From the NCBI RefSeq assembly GCF_032854445.1, contig NC_088295.1, forward strand, positions 3,352,501 through 3,416,500: 64,000 nucleotides of DNA, written 5' to 3'. Origin of the DNA: Liolophura sinensis (taxonomy: Eukaryota > Mollusca > Polyplacophora > Chitonida > Chitonidae). Below the pieces are notes generated by a model. That model did no database searches and was not told the DNA's origin. It worked only from the letters and a program-made list of their open reading frames with translations. Below are positions 12,346 through 24,589 of this stretch, in pieces (within the stretch, counting starts at the first letter, position 1; the number at the start of each line of letters is the position of its first letter). Both the position numbers and the translations under genes were made by a program.

Positions 12346-14583
12346 ATGGTAACAGAGTTTAAATATTACCACCTAGTAAACAGATAATACCGTGACGCAT
12401 TATCAGCTGGGACACGGTAACTCTCCAGTCAGAGATACTCTCACAAATCTTAACGAATCTGAACAGTTTTCTACTTCTCGCTCTTTTTAGGGCCCAAATC
12501 GCACCTTTAACAGTTGGCAGGACAAGTTATCAGTTACTATGACTTCAGAGAAGACATATAATGCTCGCAGGCGATAAGCAAAGAGAGAGAGAGTTTCTCT
12601 GGGTTAATTCAGTGCACAGTGAGTAAGATATCTTAGCGTGACTTGTGGCTCTAAGAGACAGTGGCTGATTGTGGGGATTAATGAACTCCCATTCTGATCA
12701 GGCCATGGTAATCTCTTGGAATATGATCGTGCACATTTCAGAATAATGCAGAGCATCAGTTCTGCCTGAATATATAAAATTATTGTTTTATCACAATTGT
12801 CCTAAAAAAAACAAAAAAACTTAGTTTGGTCGGGATTACATAACAAATTCCATGTAAAGATTATTTTTTCTTGAATACTTGATTACTTGGCGTCAGCAAA
12901 GCGATAAAACAAGTAAACACCTGTTTTATGAGGCCATGTTGCTTCAGCCATGTTTTGTGGCACAAAGAAGGTTAGAATATCAATACCTGCTGTCATATTG
13001 CTGGGAAGAGGACCGTGGTCAAGTGATTACCTGTCAGTTGCAAGGACGGCACCCTGATTTTTCTCCAAACATCCATAAAACTTTTTGAAGGCTTTTTTTT
13101 TTCTTTACGTCTCCTTTGTGGTTTCCAACTGAAGCCATATATGTATTTAACTTGAGAAATCAGTGCATATGTACAATAAGCACGGCTCACCTTCATCACA
13201 TGTGCTGCATGGGTAAAGCATTTTGGGTACATTTGCTCTGCATAGATGATATTTATTGTTTTATTTGATTGGAGTTTTACGTCAGGGAAACCCTCGACCT
13301 TCCGCATGTTGCTGGCAGACCTTCCCACTTACTGCTGGAGAGGAAGCCATCTTAATCTTGTGCCAAACTGTGTATAACAACCACAACGCTGAGGATGCAT
13401 ATCCTACCTTTTTTCCCCCATAAGACTCGTTTAATAAGCTATACGTAATGTCCCAGAGCTTCCAGGGCCTTGGCAGCCCCTTGGCCCTCTGCTCATTGTC
13501 TAAAATGTCCCGCCTTCTCACTTTTCATTTGCTTCCTGGGTTTAAGTACAGTACTAGACAGTCACTAAAACTATACCATATTTAAAAGTCACCAGTAGTC
13601 GTACCTTACTTGACTGCCAGCAGCCGTAAATAGAGTTGGATAAACTTCCCGTGACGTCAGAGCTCCTAGCATCTGATAGTATTGTAAATAAACCAACCTT
13701 AGATGTCAAATGTTTGAGCGCCCTTAACTCTTTCCATAAGAATGTAAAAAAACAAATGAAAGTATATTTATGCATGGTTTTAAGTGGTCAATTTAGTCAT
13801 GCCTAATTCCCTTTTTAGAGAGCTTTGCCTTTAATTGTGTGTCCAACTTATGTACAACATTCAGCACGGTCTGGGAATTCGACCATGGAAAGAAACTCTC
13901 AAAGGAATAAAAAGTAAAGACACTCAGTCAATGTTAGATACTGTTTCGATAAAATGGAAAGGCTTAGTTTGACCTTGACATTTGAAAGCAGTTTCCACCA
14001 GAACAGGACCCGACCTTGTTAGACCAATCTTGTTTATTTAGGTCTTTATAGTTCAACAAAATATATATGCCTTCATTTCTAAATCGCTTTGTTATATTCT
14101 GATAGGTATTGCAAGTTGGATATTGCCCGTTTGGGACCCCGATGGAACCTATATATCAACCCTGGGCCAGCTTCTGTGAGAGAGACAGTGACAATTGTAG
14201 ACACGCTTAAATCGGCCTGCATCAAGACAGCAAACTCGTGCAGGCGTAATGACTCCAAGACTTCACACGACTCTCCAGTTAAGAAACCTGGATCGTGCTG
14301 GATAGTGGTCACGCCAAGACTGGCTAGATTTTCAATGAAGCCCAAATGATCTGCATGTTAATTAACTGTCCATGATTAGATCACATGATAATAGGCTTTG
14401 AAAGGGACGATGGTCAACAAGGGGAAAATGGTTGCTAATTATATGCTGACAAAGCTCGATTTTGCATTCAGCTTTTAAGCCAGTAGTTTAACAGTGACCA
14501 TTTATTACTTGTAAGCTTCCCTGTTTTCTTTAGTTCTAGCTCAAGGAATGCTGTGAATTAAACATTACGATGTAGGCCTACTC
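12346..14583. other. Intergenic, degraded SINE piece inside
   Basis: No supported gene. A degraded SINE fragment lies at 13,255-13,352. At 14,080-14,350 both strands stay open for about 87 codons with fairly balanced composition, but I recognise no family and see no clear exon borders. Confidence 0.5.
13255..13352 (-). mobile_element. Degraded SINE fragment
   Basis: It shares ttgattgg.gttttacg at one end, then gaaaccc.cgacc, gcagaccttcccactta and ggagaggaagcca with the full-length SINEs at 48.5 and 56.4 kb. The central part and the tRNA-like head are missing. Confidence 0.75.
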
Positions 14584-15652
14584 TAGTTACCCAAGAATTG
14601 CCGACTTGTACTTATCGTTTGTGTCACATTTACCAGGGAGGGTCCGAAACTCTAGTTACCCAAGAATTGCCGACTTGTACTTATCGTTTGTGTCACATTT
14701 ACCAGGGAGGGTCCGAAACTCTAGTTACCCAAGAATTGCCGACTTGTACTTATCGTTTGTGTCACATTTACCAGGGAGGGCCAAGTCGACAACTCTAGTT
14801 ACCCAAGAATTGCCGACTTGTACCTACCGTTTGTGTCACATTCACCAGCGTGGGTCGAGTCGGCAACTTTACCTCCCCAAGACTTACTTAATTGTACCTA
14901 TCATTTGTGTCACATTTACCAGGGAGGGTCGAGTCCGAAACTCTAGTTACCCAAGAATTGCCTACTTGTACTTACCGTTTGTGTCCCATTCACCAGCGTG
15001 GGTCGAGTCGGCAACTTTACCTCCCCAAGACTTACTTAATTGTACCTATCATTTGTGTCAAATTTACCAGGGAGGGCCGAGTGGACAACTCTAGTTACCC
15101 AAGAATTGCCGACTTGTACTTATCGTTTGTGTCCCATTCACCAGCGTGGGTCGAGTCGGCAACTTTACCTCCCCAAGACTTACTTAATTGTACCTATCAT
15201 TTGTGTCAAATTTACCAGGGAGGGCCAAGTCGACAACTCTAGTTACCCAAGAATTGCCTACTTGTACTTATCGTTTGTGTCACATTCACCAGCGTGGGTC
15301 GAGTCGGCAACTTTACCTCCCCAAGACTTACTTAATTGTACCTATCATTTGTGTCAAATTTACCAGGGAGGGTCGAGTCCGAAACTCTAGTTACCCAAGA
15401 ATTACCTACTTGTACTTATCATTTGTGTCACATTCATCAGCGTGGGTCGAGTCGGCAACTTTACCTCCCCAAGACTTACTTAATTGTACCTATCATTTGT
15501 GTCAAATTTACCAGGGAGGGCCGAGTGGACAACTCTAGTTACCCAAGAATTGCCGACTTGTACTTATCGTTTGTGTCACATTCACCAGCGTGGGTCGAGC
15601 CGGCAACTTTACCTCCCCAAAACTTACTTAACTTGTACTTATCATTTGTGTC
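14584..15652. repeat. Higher-order minisatellite, 148-bp dimeric unit
   Basis: The first three copies are simple monomers of about 65 bp (acccaagaattgccgact, tttgtgtcacatttaccag). From about 14,800 the array changes to a 148-bp unit made of two diverged monomers. One carries acccaagaattgcc with caccagcgtgggtcgag; the other carries ccccaagacttacttaat with ttaccagggagggcc. About five dimers follow with near-identical spacing (start words at 14,892, 15,040, 15,188, 15,336 and 15,484). This is the layout of higher-order satellite repeats. Open frames of 116-162 codons are by-products. Confidence 0.92.
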
Positions 15653-15680
15653 ATATTTTTACACAGCAACACATTTAATT

Positions 15681-16035
15681 TCTGTAATTGCCATGGGCAG
15701 TCTAGTTGAACTTAGCCTTTTCTGTAATTGCCATGGGCAGTCTAGTTGAACTTAGCTTTTTCTGTAATTGCCATGGGCAGTCTGCTTGAACTTGACCTTT
15801 TCTGTAATTGCCATGGGCAGTCTGCTTGAACTTGGCCTTTTCTGTAAAAGCAGTCTGCTTGAACTTGACCTTTTCTGTAAATGACATGGGTAGTATACTT
15901 GAACTTGGCCTTTTCTGTAATTGCCATGGGCAGTCTGCTTGAAATTGGCCTTTTCTGTAATTGCCATGGGTAGTATACTTGAACTTGGCCTTTTTCGAAT
16001 TGCCATTGGCAGCCTTCTTGAACTTGACCTTTAAT
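15681..16035. repeat. 40-bp minisatellite, about 9 copies
   Basis: The unit is tctgtaattgccatgggcag followed by tctgcttgaacttggccttt. One copy is truncated (near 15,845). It sits about 30 bp after the 148-bp array. Confidence 0.93.
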
Positions 16036-17668
16036 TGACTGGGTATGTTAGCTCACAAGAATCCAATAACAGGTTCCGGGTGCCTGTTACATGTAACTCC
16101 TCAGGGAATGTCCTCGAACAGAGTAATCAACCAACGGCTGAGGAATTAAGGAATTCTGTAATATTGTTATCAACAAACTGATGACGTAAACACCATCATT
16201 GTATTGGGTAGCTATCCACAACGCTGTGTGAAAATGTTCGCATCCAGAAGAAGTCTTTTAACTTGGAACTTGTACAAATTCGTGATGCCGATGACTGTAC
16301 TTGATCCAATCACATTGGATTCTTAGAAAAAGGAGAAAGATTTATCAGAAACTGGAAAGTGTGGAGAGAATCAGCCTAACAAAGAGAAAGTAATTCAGTT
16401 TGTCCTGGTGGAAGGCAACCCAAATGAACCGGACAACAGTTGATCAGAAGGCCTTAGTCTACAATTGTTAATACTGGGAGATAATTTAGACGTCGACTCT
16501 TCCGCAAACTGTACGTGTTTAACAAACAGTATACACCGTATAGGATTGGTTAATCCAAAAGATGCGTCAAGAGGTTTGCTGAATTCCAGTTCCTGACCAT
16601 TAATCACCATAAGTCACACAAACCAGGACGCCTCTTTATTAGGTCTCATAAAGAATCAGTGACCGATCTTTTAAATAAACATAACGGTATAATTTGTAAA
16701 TAACAAGACTAGCAGATCCGCGAAAGGTGGCAAAAAATTATACACACATCGGGTCTAGCTAGTGCGCAATTTCAACTTAATGATGACCCACAGACGGCTT
16801 AGCAGTGCAGATTAGGACTTTATGCTCCACCAAGACCCTAGCTGCTATTGCCATGTTTTTCTCTTTTCATGGTTAAAAAACCCTGATATAGAAAAATTAA
16901 CAGGTCTGCTTGGCAACTGCTGTCTGTTCAGACGAAGAGTGTTTTTAAACCCAGTATATCTCCAGTAATAAAGCATGGGATTTCTCATAAAACTCTCTGA
17001 CTTCCATGAGGCAGTGTTAGTGTAACAGAATTTTGAAAAACGGTTATTGTTGGATTAACGGGTGATATAAAAAATACAGCGGTCTGAGCCAACTGGAGAA
17101 GAGTTAGAGCACATCGTCGGCGTGACGAGGGGAGATAAGACCGCGTACAGCCGCACTCGATCCTTTATTAAACCTTGGATTGTTTCACATCATCCAGTCT
17201 GTACAGAATCACCTGGCCGTGGAGAGCTCCATATCTCCCTCGATACCGATCGGCCCACTTCTCATGTCGAGTACATCGATCACTATAATCTATTTTATAA
17301 TAACTGATTAAACCCCTTATCTGACACCCGTACCAGGACTTTATTCAGTGAAGCCAGGGATTCCAACTTACATTCAGTCATTCGGTGTGCAGCGGCTTAG
17401 CTATCGCTCCGGACGTCGTTTGGGAAAACTCTTCCCAGAAAAGCAGAGAGACTACCCACAAGTCGTTACCGTCCCTAAGTCACCATTTTATAACATTAGC
17501 CTCAAAATGTCTACGAAGCAATATTCTGACGCGTCTGCAGACTACTTAGGCCGTACCGCCGGAAGTTGACAATATAGTACTTTCATGCACTCGGTCTAGA
17601 TATAAAGCATTAGTATTAAAACAGTCTCACGAGAAAAAAAAAGCATGAAACCATAACTAGGAAGAGTC
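16036..17668. other. Intergenic, no gene established
   Basis: Two short plus-strand open frames (17,122-17,307 and 17,348-17,569) lie in a locally GC-richer patch. They show no domain I can name and no strong splice signals. Nothing else stands out. Confidence 0.5.
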
Positions 17669-17875
17669 AAGCTGTTTGTCCATGATTGTCCGTTCTAAAA
17701 CAGGTGGCCAGTAATCGAGGCAGATGTCCATGATTGTCCGTTCTAAAACAGGTGGCCAGTAATCGAGGCAGATGTCCATGATTGTCCGTTCTAAAACAGG
17801 TGGCCAGTAATCCAGGCAGATGTCCATGATTGTCCGTTCTAAAACAGGTGGCCAGTAATCCAGGCAGATTTCTGC
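17669..17875. repeat. 48-bp minisatellite, 4+ copies
   Basis: Nearly perfect copies combine tgtccatgattgtccgttct and aaaacaggtggccagtaatc. Copies 1-2 read gaggcaga and copies 3-4 read caggcaga after it, so the array probably grew by duplicating pairs. Confidence 0.95.
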
Positions 17876-19949
17876 CACTCACAGCTTTGGTATCATGGCT
17901 ATTGCAGACTACAAGAATCCCTCGCAAAGTAACCCTATAAATTTAATCATGTCCAAAAAAATCGTGAAGAAAAAAGTCGAAAACAATGGATATTTTAAAA
18001 TACGTATAAACACATATATGCAGCGAATCATTTCTTCAGTATGGTGTAATGATTTACTTCTCAGTACTTGCAAATGTTATTAATAGTAGCCTGCACCTCG
18101 TTAAGCGTCTTTCTTTATATCCCTGATTTCGATTGTTACCGGTATATTTGTACTTCAAGCAATAATTCTTCACTTTTAAGACAGCGGTCAATCTGTATGC
18201 CATGGCAAAACCCCCGACCTTCCTCAAGTCAATGTCTAACTTTCCCACGTGTCGCCACATTGGACGGTAGAAGGCAAGTGGCCTTCATTTCGTCTGCACA
18301 AAACGCCCCATGATCACCGCCCACCTGTTAAAGTCGCGCAGGACAATGACAGCCAGGGAGTCCACAAATTCCCTGTTCATTGCCCAGATTTAACCAACAC
18401 CTTGTGTGCCTTCCGTTGAAAGTCGTATTATCAGCGCCATTGAGTGTCATGGTTTTATTCCCTGTCCACCTACATGAACCCAAACGCCCACGGTTGTAGC
18501 TGTGTTATAGACAAATGCATCTACCGCGCAGCACGAGTCTAAAGGAGAAGCCTTTATATATTCTATAGCCAGTAAATCTCATTTGTACAGGCTTGGTAAT
18601 ACACGGACTACCACCCTGGACTATTGTGGGAATTCCAACCTCCCAGTTGAAGTCCCGATAGGCCACACCAACACTGCTGTGATCTTTATTCAATTTTCTT
18701 CCGGGTCAGTACGTGACAGAGTGTAATCAACCATTTATTTCTCCCCAACGTTACATATTTCATCTTTATTTCCACTAAATTAACTCACAAAACCGGACAA
18801 ATTCATAGTTTCTTCAGGAAAACACCATTAATCGTATTGGCCGCTTGATGGTCAGTCCGATAGCAATCCCTCAAGTGCTGCCGTCAGTCATTGCCCCGTA
18901 TGAAGTCGACGCTCTATATTCTGGGCCAATAATTTCATCTGTTTCACTTGGCAAGAAGTGATGGCCCCTTTTGTCACCTTCCGGACGCTATGCCCATCAA
19001 CAACAGCGACCATCTGACACACAGTTTATTTCGGTCAGGTCTCACTGATAAATTGCAAAATACACACAAAATATGATATATTTTAAACAATACAAAATAT
19101 ATTAAAGGACAGAGATTAAAACCAGAACAGCGACAACAGTGTGATAGTTGGCAAATGATCACACGTAAGCAGTGAAATATGACATCTTGTCAATTGACTT
19201 CAGTTAGGGTTTTAATCTAACTGTTCGTGTAAATTCTTAAATACAAATAACTTACAGGAATCCAAGCACCATGGCTTAAGCAGAGTTAGGTTAAAAAATT
19301 ACAGACAGCGATATTAATTGTGATTTAATAGACGACCCTTGTGAGGAATTATTTAAGATGTCATGTTGTCATCATATTTAATAAACAGTCAAATTACAAC
19401 AATCGTTTTCATGTGAGTGAAACAACAAAGTGTACTATAGCAAACACCGATGGTGATACAAACCATACCGACATGAAGAATAGTGTCATTCGTTGATTTC
19501 CTCATAACTAACATTAACACATTTGCAGCCATTTATCAAGAACGTGAACAGACATGGTTCATATAAACCAGGCTTGCAAGTAATACGCCAGTGGTAACTA
19601 GATAAATACTGCTTTTCTTCTGGGAGGCATGCATGTAACAGGATTCTAAGGACTTCTTATCTAGAGGGAATGACCCACTAATTCTGCATTCGTTCGTTTT
19701 GAGTTTTTTTTTTTTTTTTTTGTCTTTACGTTGAGGTCAAGGTTTCTTTTCACCATTATGCTGGCCGCCGTCGCCTAAGTGAAACACCAATCAAGTAAAT
19801 AAATAAATAAATAAATAATGCTGAGGAAACCGATTAGTCCACCTCTGGTTTGTTCCATCGACAGAGACATGCGAAACCGACAATAATGAAACCCACGTTA
19901 CAGTCCAAGAAAACAAAACAAACGGCCAGATTTCGAGACATATCACAAG
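17876..19949. other. Intergenic, one SINE remnant
   Basis: No supported gene. A possible very diverged SINE remnant lies near 18,195-18,245 and a clearer one at 19,745-19,815. A T-run of about 17 is at 19,706-19,722. Confidence 0.5.
19745..19815 (+). mobile_element. SINE 3'-end fragment
   Basis: The complement of this segment matches the SINE tail: a tttattta run, gattggtgttt and gcggccagcataatgg. It is inverted relative to the 48.5- and 56.4-kb copies. Only the 3' region is present, as expected for a truncated insertion. Confidence 0.7.
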
Positions 19950-20985
19950 GAAGCCAGTACAGCGCTTCACTAATCCACATCTGGTCGATGCTTTTGTCAC
20001 ACACATTACAAAGAAGCCAGTACAGCGCTTCACTAATCCACATCTGGTCGATGGTTTTGTCACACACATCACAAGGAAGCCAGCAAAATGCTTCACAAAT
20101 CCACATCTGGTCGATGGTTTTGTCACACACATCACAAGGAAGCCAGCAAAACGCTTCACAAATCCACATCTGGTCGATGGTTTTGTCACACACATCACAA
20201 GGAAGCCAGCAAAACGCTTCACAAATCCACATCTGGTCGATGCTTTTGTCATACACATCATCAAGAAGCCAGCACAGAGCTTCACAAATCCACATCTGGC
20301 CGATGCTTTTGTCACACACATCACAAAGAAGCCAGTACAGCGCTTCACAAATCCACATCTGGCCGATGCTTTTGTCACACACATCATCAAGAAGCCAGCA
20401 CAGAGCTTCACAAATCCACATCTGGCCGATGCTTTTGTCACACACATCACAAAGAAGCCAGCACAGAGCTTCACAAATCCACATCTGGCCGATGCTTTTG
20501 TCACACACATCACAAAGAAGCCAGCAAAACGCTTCACAAATCCACATCTGGCCGATGCTTTTGTCACACACATTACAAAGAAGCCAGCAAAACGCTTCAC
20601 AAATCCACATCTGGCCAATGCTTTTGTCACACACATCATCAAGAAGCCAGCACAGAGCTTCACAAATCCACATCTGGTCGATGCTTTTGTCACACACATC
20701 ACCAAGAAGCCAGCACAGAGCTTCACAAATCCACATCTGGCCGATGCTTTTGTCATACACATCACAAAGAAGCCAGCACAGAGCTTCACAAATCCACATC
20801 TGGCCGATGCTTTTGTCACACACATCACAAAGAAGCCAGCAAAACGCTTCACAAATCCACATCTGGCCGATGCTTTTGTCACACACATCACAAAGAAGCC
20901 AGCAAAACGCTTCACAAATCCACATCTGGCCGATGCTATTGTCACACACATCACAAGAAAGCCAGTGCAGCGGTTCACAGGTGCA
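19950..20985. repeat. 63-bp minisatellite, about 16 copies, open on both strands
   Basis: The unit contains cttcacaaatccacatctgg, cgatgcttttgtcacacaca and aagaagccagcaaaacg. The period is 63 bp with no stop in several frames, giving nested open frames of 313-429 codons on both strands at once. The repeated peptides differ entirely between frames, and substitutions do not favour silent positions in any one frame. I therefore treat it as non-coding. A 429-codon minus-strand frame extends into flanking unique sequence up to 21,123. Confidence 0.93.
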
Positions 20986-22059
20986 TATTACCATTAACAC
21001 AAGGTCAATCACAACGAAAATCACTGTAAGATAATCACTGTAAGCTGACGGGAAAGTGAAATGGGGAGCCAACCGTACCAAAAAGCATAACATACAAACA
21101 TACCTGAACTTCCTCATTCTCAACGATGGAATTTAATCACCAAGCACCTCGATGTGTTCCCTTAATATGTAATGGGCGTATGGTGTGATTATGTCAAGTA
21201 CTGGCTTCCGTAGGATTAACTAAGTTACAGATGCTGCGAATGGACTCCATGGTTACATCTCCTACCTAGAGTTTCTGCTTTTTCGAAATCGCCAGTTTTT
21301 TCTGAGTATAGTATGTAGCTATTATTTACTTGTTATAAGTAATAGCGAACTGATGTTGAGCCTTGTTCCTGTGTTGCGCTGAAATGGTTGTAAAGATGCA
21401 TGATTGCCATGATGCTCCGAGGCTGTTGATTGTACGAGTTGTCATAGTGTTTTTCCTGTGAGTATTGCTCTTTAGATGTTGTGATTTCTACTAGAATCCG
21501 TTACTAATCATCAGTAGCAGTTTATTTTCGCGAAAAAAAAAATGGTATATTTTTTGCATATGTTCAGATTTCATGTAACGCGTTTGTGAGGCATTGTGGA
21601 TTCGTAAAGATATACTTTTACGTACTTTTGTATTTGTGTTGTTCACATCACTTGTAATGCGTTCATGTATGATGGACCTTACGCACCACCTCAAAACAGA
21701 TAGTTGAATTACGATAGTTGTAATGGGTGTAATATTGTTGTTGTTGTTTTGCTGATTAAATATGGGTAAACTAGTGATATGTTAAGTTCGAGCAATGGAA
21801 ATTTGTTCGTATTCCACAGTATATATATATTATTAATACATGTATTTGGAAAGTGTAAAAGAACATTTTGTTAGTTTTGCAAATTGTGTATGCATTAAGC
21901 ATTGGACCTGTACAATAATTGAGATCTCGTAGTACAGAAGGGGCAATTTACGTCTGTTAGGTGCAACACTTGCCGTTTCAAAGCTTTGAGTGGTGGTAGT
22001 TCCATTCCGAGTTTAGGGTAGGCAGTTTGTGCCATTACTGTGGGGTAAGAATCATGACT
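20986..22059. other. Intergenic, no gene seen
   Basis: AT-rich unique sequence without supported features. It contains a short tatatata run near 21,822. Confidence 0.55.
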
Positions 22060-22675
22060 TTGATATGTTGTTGTAGTCTAGAATACCGCCTAAGTACTGG
22101 CAAATTCATAGCTTTGATGTGTTGTAGTCTAGAATACCGTCCAAGTACAAACTCTTCACTTAGATGTATTGTAGTCTAGAATACCGTCCAAGTACTGACA
22201 AACTCTTCTCTTTGATGTGTTGTAGTCTAGAATACCACCCAAGTACTGACAAACTCTTCACTTTGATGTGTTGTAATCTAGAATACCGCCCAAGTACTGG
22301 CAAACTCTTCACTTTGATGTGTTGTAATCTAGAATACCGCCCAAGTACTGGCAACCTCGTGACTTTGATTTGTTGTAGTCTAGAATACCACCCAAGTACT
22401 GACAAACTCTTCACTTTGATGTGTTGTAGTCTAGAATACCGTCCAAGTACTGACAAACTCTTCACTTTGATGTGTTGTAGTCTAGAATACCGTCCAAGTA
22501 CTGACAAACTCTTCACTTTGACATGTTGTAGTCTAGAATACCGTCCAAGTACAGACAACCTCGTAACTCTGATATGTTGTTGTAGTCTAGAATATCGCCC
22601 AAGTACAGACAACCTCGTAACTGATATGTTGTTGTAGTCTAGAATACCGTCCAAGTACAGACAAACTCTTCACTT
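22060..22675. repeat. 51-bp minisatellite, about 12 copies
   Basis: The unit contains gatgtgttgtagtctagaat, accgtccaagtactgacaa and actcttcacttt, with a period of 51 bp (54 in copies with an extra ttg). Each copy has a TCTAGA site. Open frames on both strands result from the three-fold period. Confidence 0.94.
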
Positions 22676-23289
22676 TGTCTTGTTTCATCTATAGTTCATA
22701 GTTCACAATGTACTTCAAACTTTATAATCCTTCATGTTCATCGTTTGCTTACGTAACAAACTGAGGAATATCTTTCCTTGAGGTCAGCTTCTAAGAGCTG
22801 CGTTTGTAACTTTAAAGCCAAGTACATTTATTGTATGAATAGCTGTAAAGTGTGTTAGCCTTGTCTCTTGTCACCCAGACACATTTTTAATGATAACTAT
22901 AACAAACACGTGATACTTTCACTTTGTTGTATGTATTAGAAACATAATCTATGATGATATTGTGTATTTCACCGGATTTACGGGAAAACGAGTGTTCTCG
23001 TTGGTCACAACATAAAGGGCACATCTGCAGAACCTCAAAAATGGGCGTTCACCATTAGAACCTCTGCGCTCCTTACAATAAGAAGGACTTAATACGATAT
23101 TCCATTTTTAAAATAGAACAATGGATGTTGATTTATGTGTTGATATTGTAACGCAGAACACAGCGGAGCCCGCAAATGACCTCTGACCTTTGGTACATAT
23201 CTGACAAACATTCACACGAGTCATGTACAGAAAGAGAGACTGAAAAAGAACCTCAAGATGCGCTGCCGACCGCTATTGGTCCCACAAGC

Positions 23290-23297
23290 TATAAAAG
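23290..23297 (+). promoter_or_regulatory. Possible TATA box
   Basis: TATAAAAG is set in GC-richer flanks, with a candidate initiator (ctcattg) about 28 bp downstream. The spacing suits a Pol II core promoter. No recognisable product follows, so this may be chance or the start of a non-coding transcript. Confidence 0.3.
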
Positions 23298-23578
23298 CAG
23301 AGCAATGTACACGACTCATTGTCCCAGGCCAGAACTGAACCAACATTAGTGTGCCTCGCGGACAAGAACGCCCACAAATCGATATGTAAGCGCGACTCAG
23401 TTTCGAAGTCTTGATGAAAGACTATATACTTATGTGTATGAACTAGCACGGTGCACGTTTATGTGTCTAACACATTTTCTGCGTCTTTCCAGTAACTGCT
23501 GTGTACTATTAACTGTGTACTCCATCTATTGTAATTTTTTTCTATGTTTACTTTATTGTTTCCTTCGTGAAATACAAG

Positions 23579-23712
23579 TATTTATTTATTTATTTGATTG
23601 GTGTTTTACGCCGTACTCAAGAACATTTCACTTATACGACGGTGGCCAGCATTATGGTGGGAGGAAACCGTGCAGAGCCAGGGGGAAACCCACGACCATT
23701 CGCAGGCTGCTG
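23579..23712 (-). mobile_element. 5'-truncated SINE
   Basis: Matches the 3' half of the full SINE: a tttattta run, gattggtgttttacgccgta, tcaagaacatttcacttat, ggtggccagcattatggtgg and cacgaccattcgcaggctgc. The tRNA-like head is missing. Confidence 0.85.
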
Positions 23713-24589
23713 AAGAGAAATACCAGGCGTTTGTTAATCATAAACTCCTATCTTCTTAATATAAAGTTAGAATTTCATCTTTACACTTGTGATTAGATGA
23801 CTTTAAATACATCGTACAAGTAAACAACAATAAAGTTACATGCATGTCGTGATCCGAAATTGCCTTGAGCTACGGAAGGTGCTGTCAACAAACTGTAGTT
23901 ACCGGCAATGCCAACTAAATCCAGCAGGATTCCTAAATACGCTCATCCTTGACTTGGATATGGTGTGTGTAGTTTGATGTAGTTCCACGTCAGCTGTTTG
24001 AGCATGGTGTTTGAGCCCACTGTTTCACCAGATGCTTCGCATTTCCCGATGCTCCGGGCCTTGAGGTTTTTATTCTAAAGCAATAGCTTGTGTATAGGTG
24101 TTTCATCTCAGAAAATTAGAGCAAACTAGCTTGACTGCAGTATTAAGTAGTAAGGAGGCCAACAAAGGTACTAGGTAAGGTGGAATGTATTCCTCCAGAT
24201 TTAGCCACAACGCCTGACAGGTAATTTAACAAGGTTTGGTGTACTTCTATACTTCTACCGATGCTATCCCTTGTAGACAACAACATGTGATTGCAATGAA
24301 ATAAATCAGGGTTGGCCCCCCAAGGACTCAAAGAGAAAATCCTAATGGAGTTATTTCCCCTGAAATCTGAGGAAATCAAACAAACATCTAACGTAAGTAA
24401 AACATTTCCAGAGGAAGTTTTCAATGAAACAACATTTTTCATGTTGACAAAACCAATTTACTTCAGAAAGGGAGCAAGGAAAATAGTACTTGGATGAATG
24501 ATTCGAATGTAATTAAGCCCCTTAATGCCATTTCCATCAGATCACAAATTCTACTTCCACCCTTGTAAACTGTGACTTAGGCGAATGTC

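Larger units (their letters stand above)
22676..24589. other. Intergenic with possible promoter and SINE piece
   Basis: This unique sequence lies between the 51-bp and 126-bp arrays. The only signals are a TATA-type motif at 23,290 and a truncated SINE at 23,579-23,712. No conserved reading frame follows the TATA motif. Confidence 0.5.

Noticed and set aside
14079-14349. Possible exon open on both strands for about 87 codons
   Set aside because: The composition is plausible, but no family is recognised and no convincing splice borders or neighbouring exons are seen.
14598-15749. Repeated plus-strand frames with YLSFVSHLPGR
   Set aside because: Overlapping frames restart every 148 bp with the higher-order repeat. 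There is no codon bias and no domain.
17122-17569. Two adjacent short plus-strand frames in a GC-richer patch
   Set aside because: They are in different frames with no good donor/acceptor pair joining them, and neither has a recognisable domain.
18195-18300. Very diverged SINE remnant
   Set aside because: Only short words (cccccgacctt, tttcccac) match the SINE consensus, which is too little to call.
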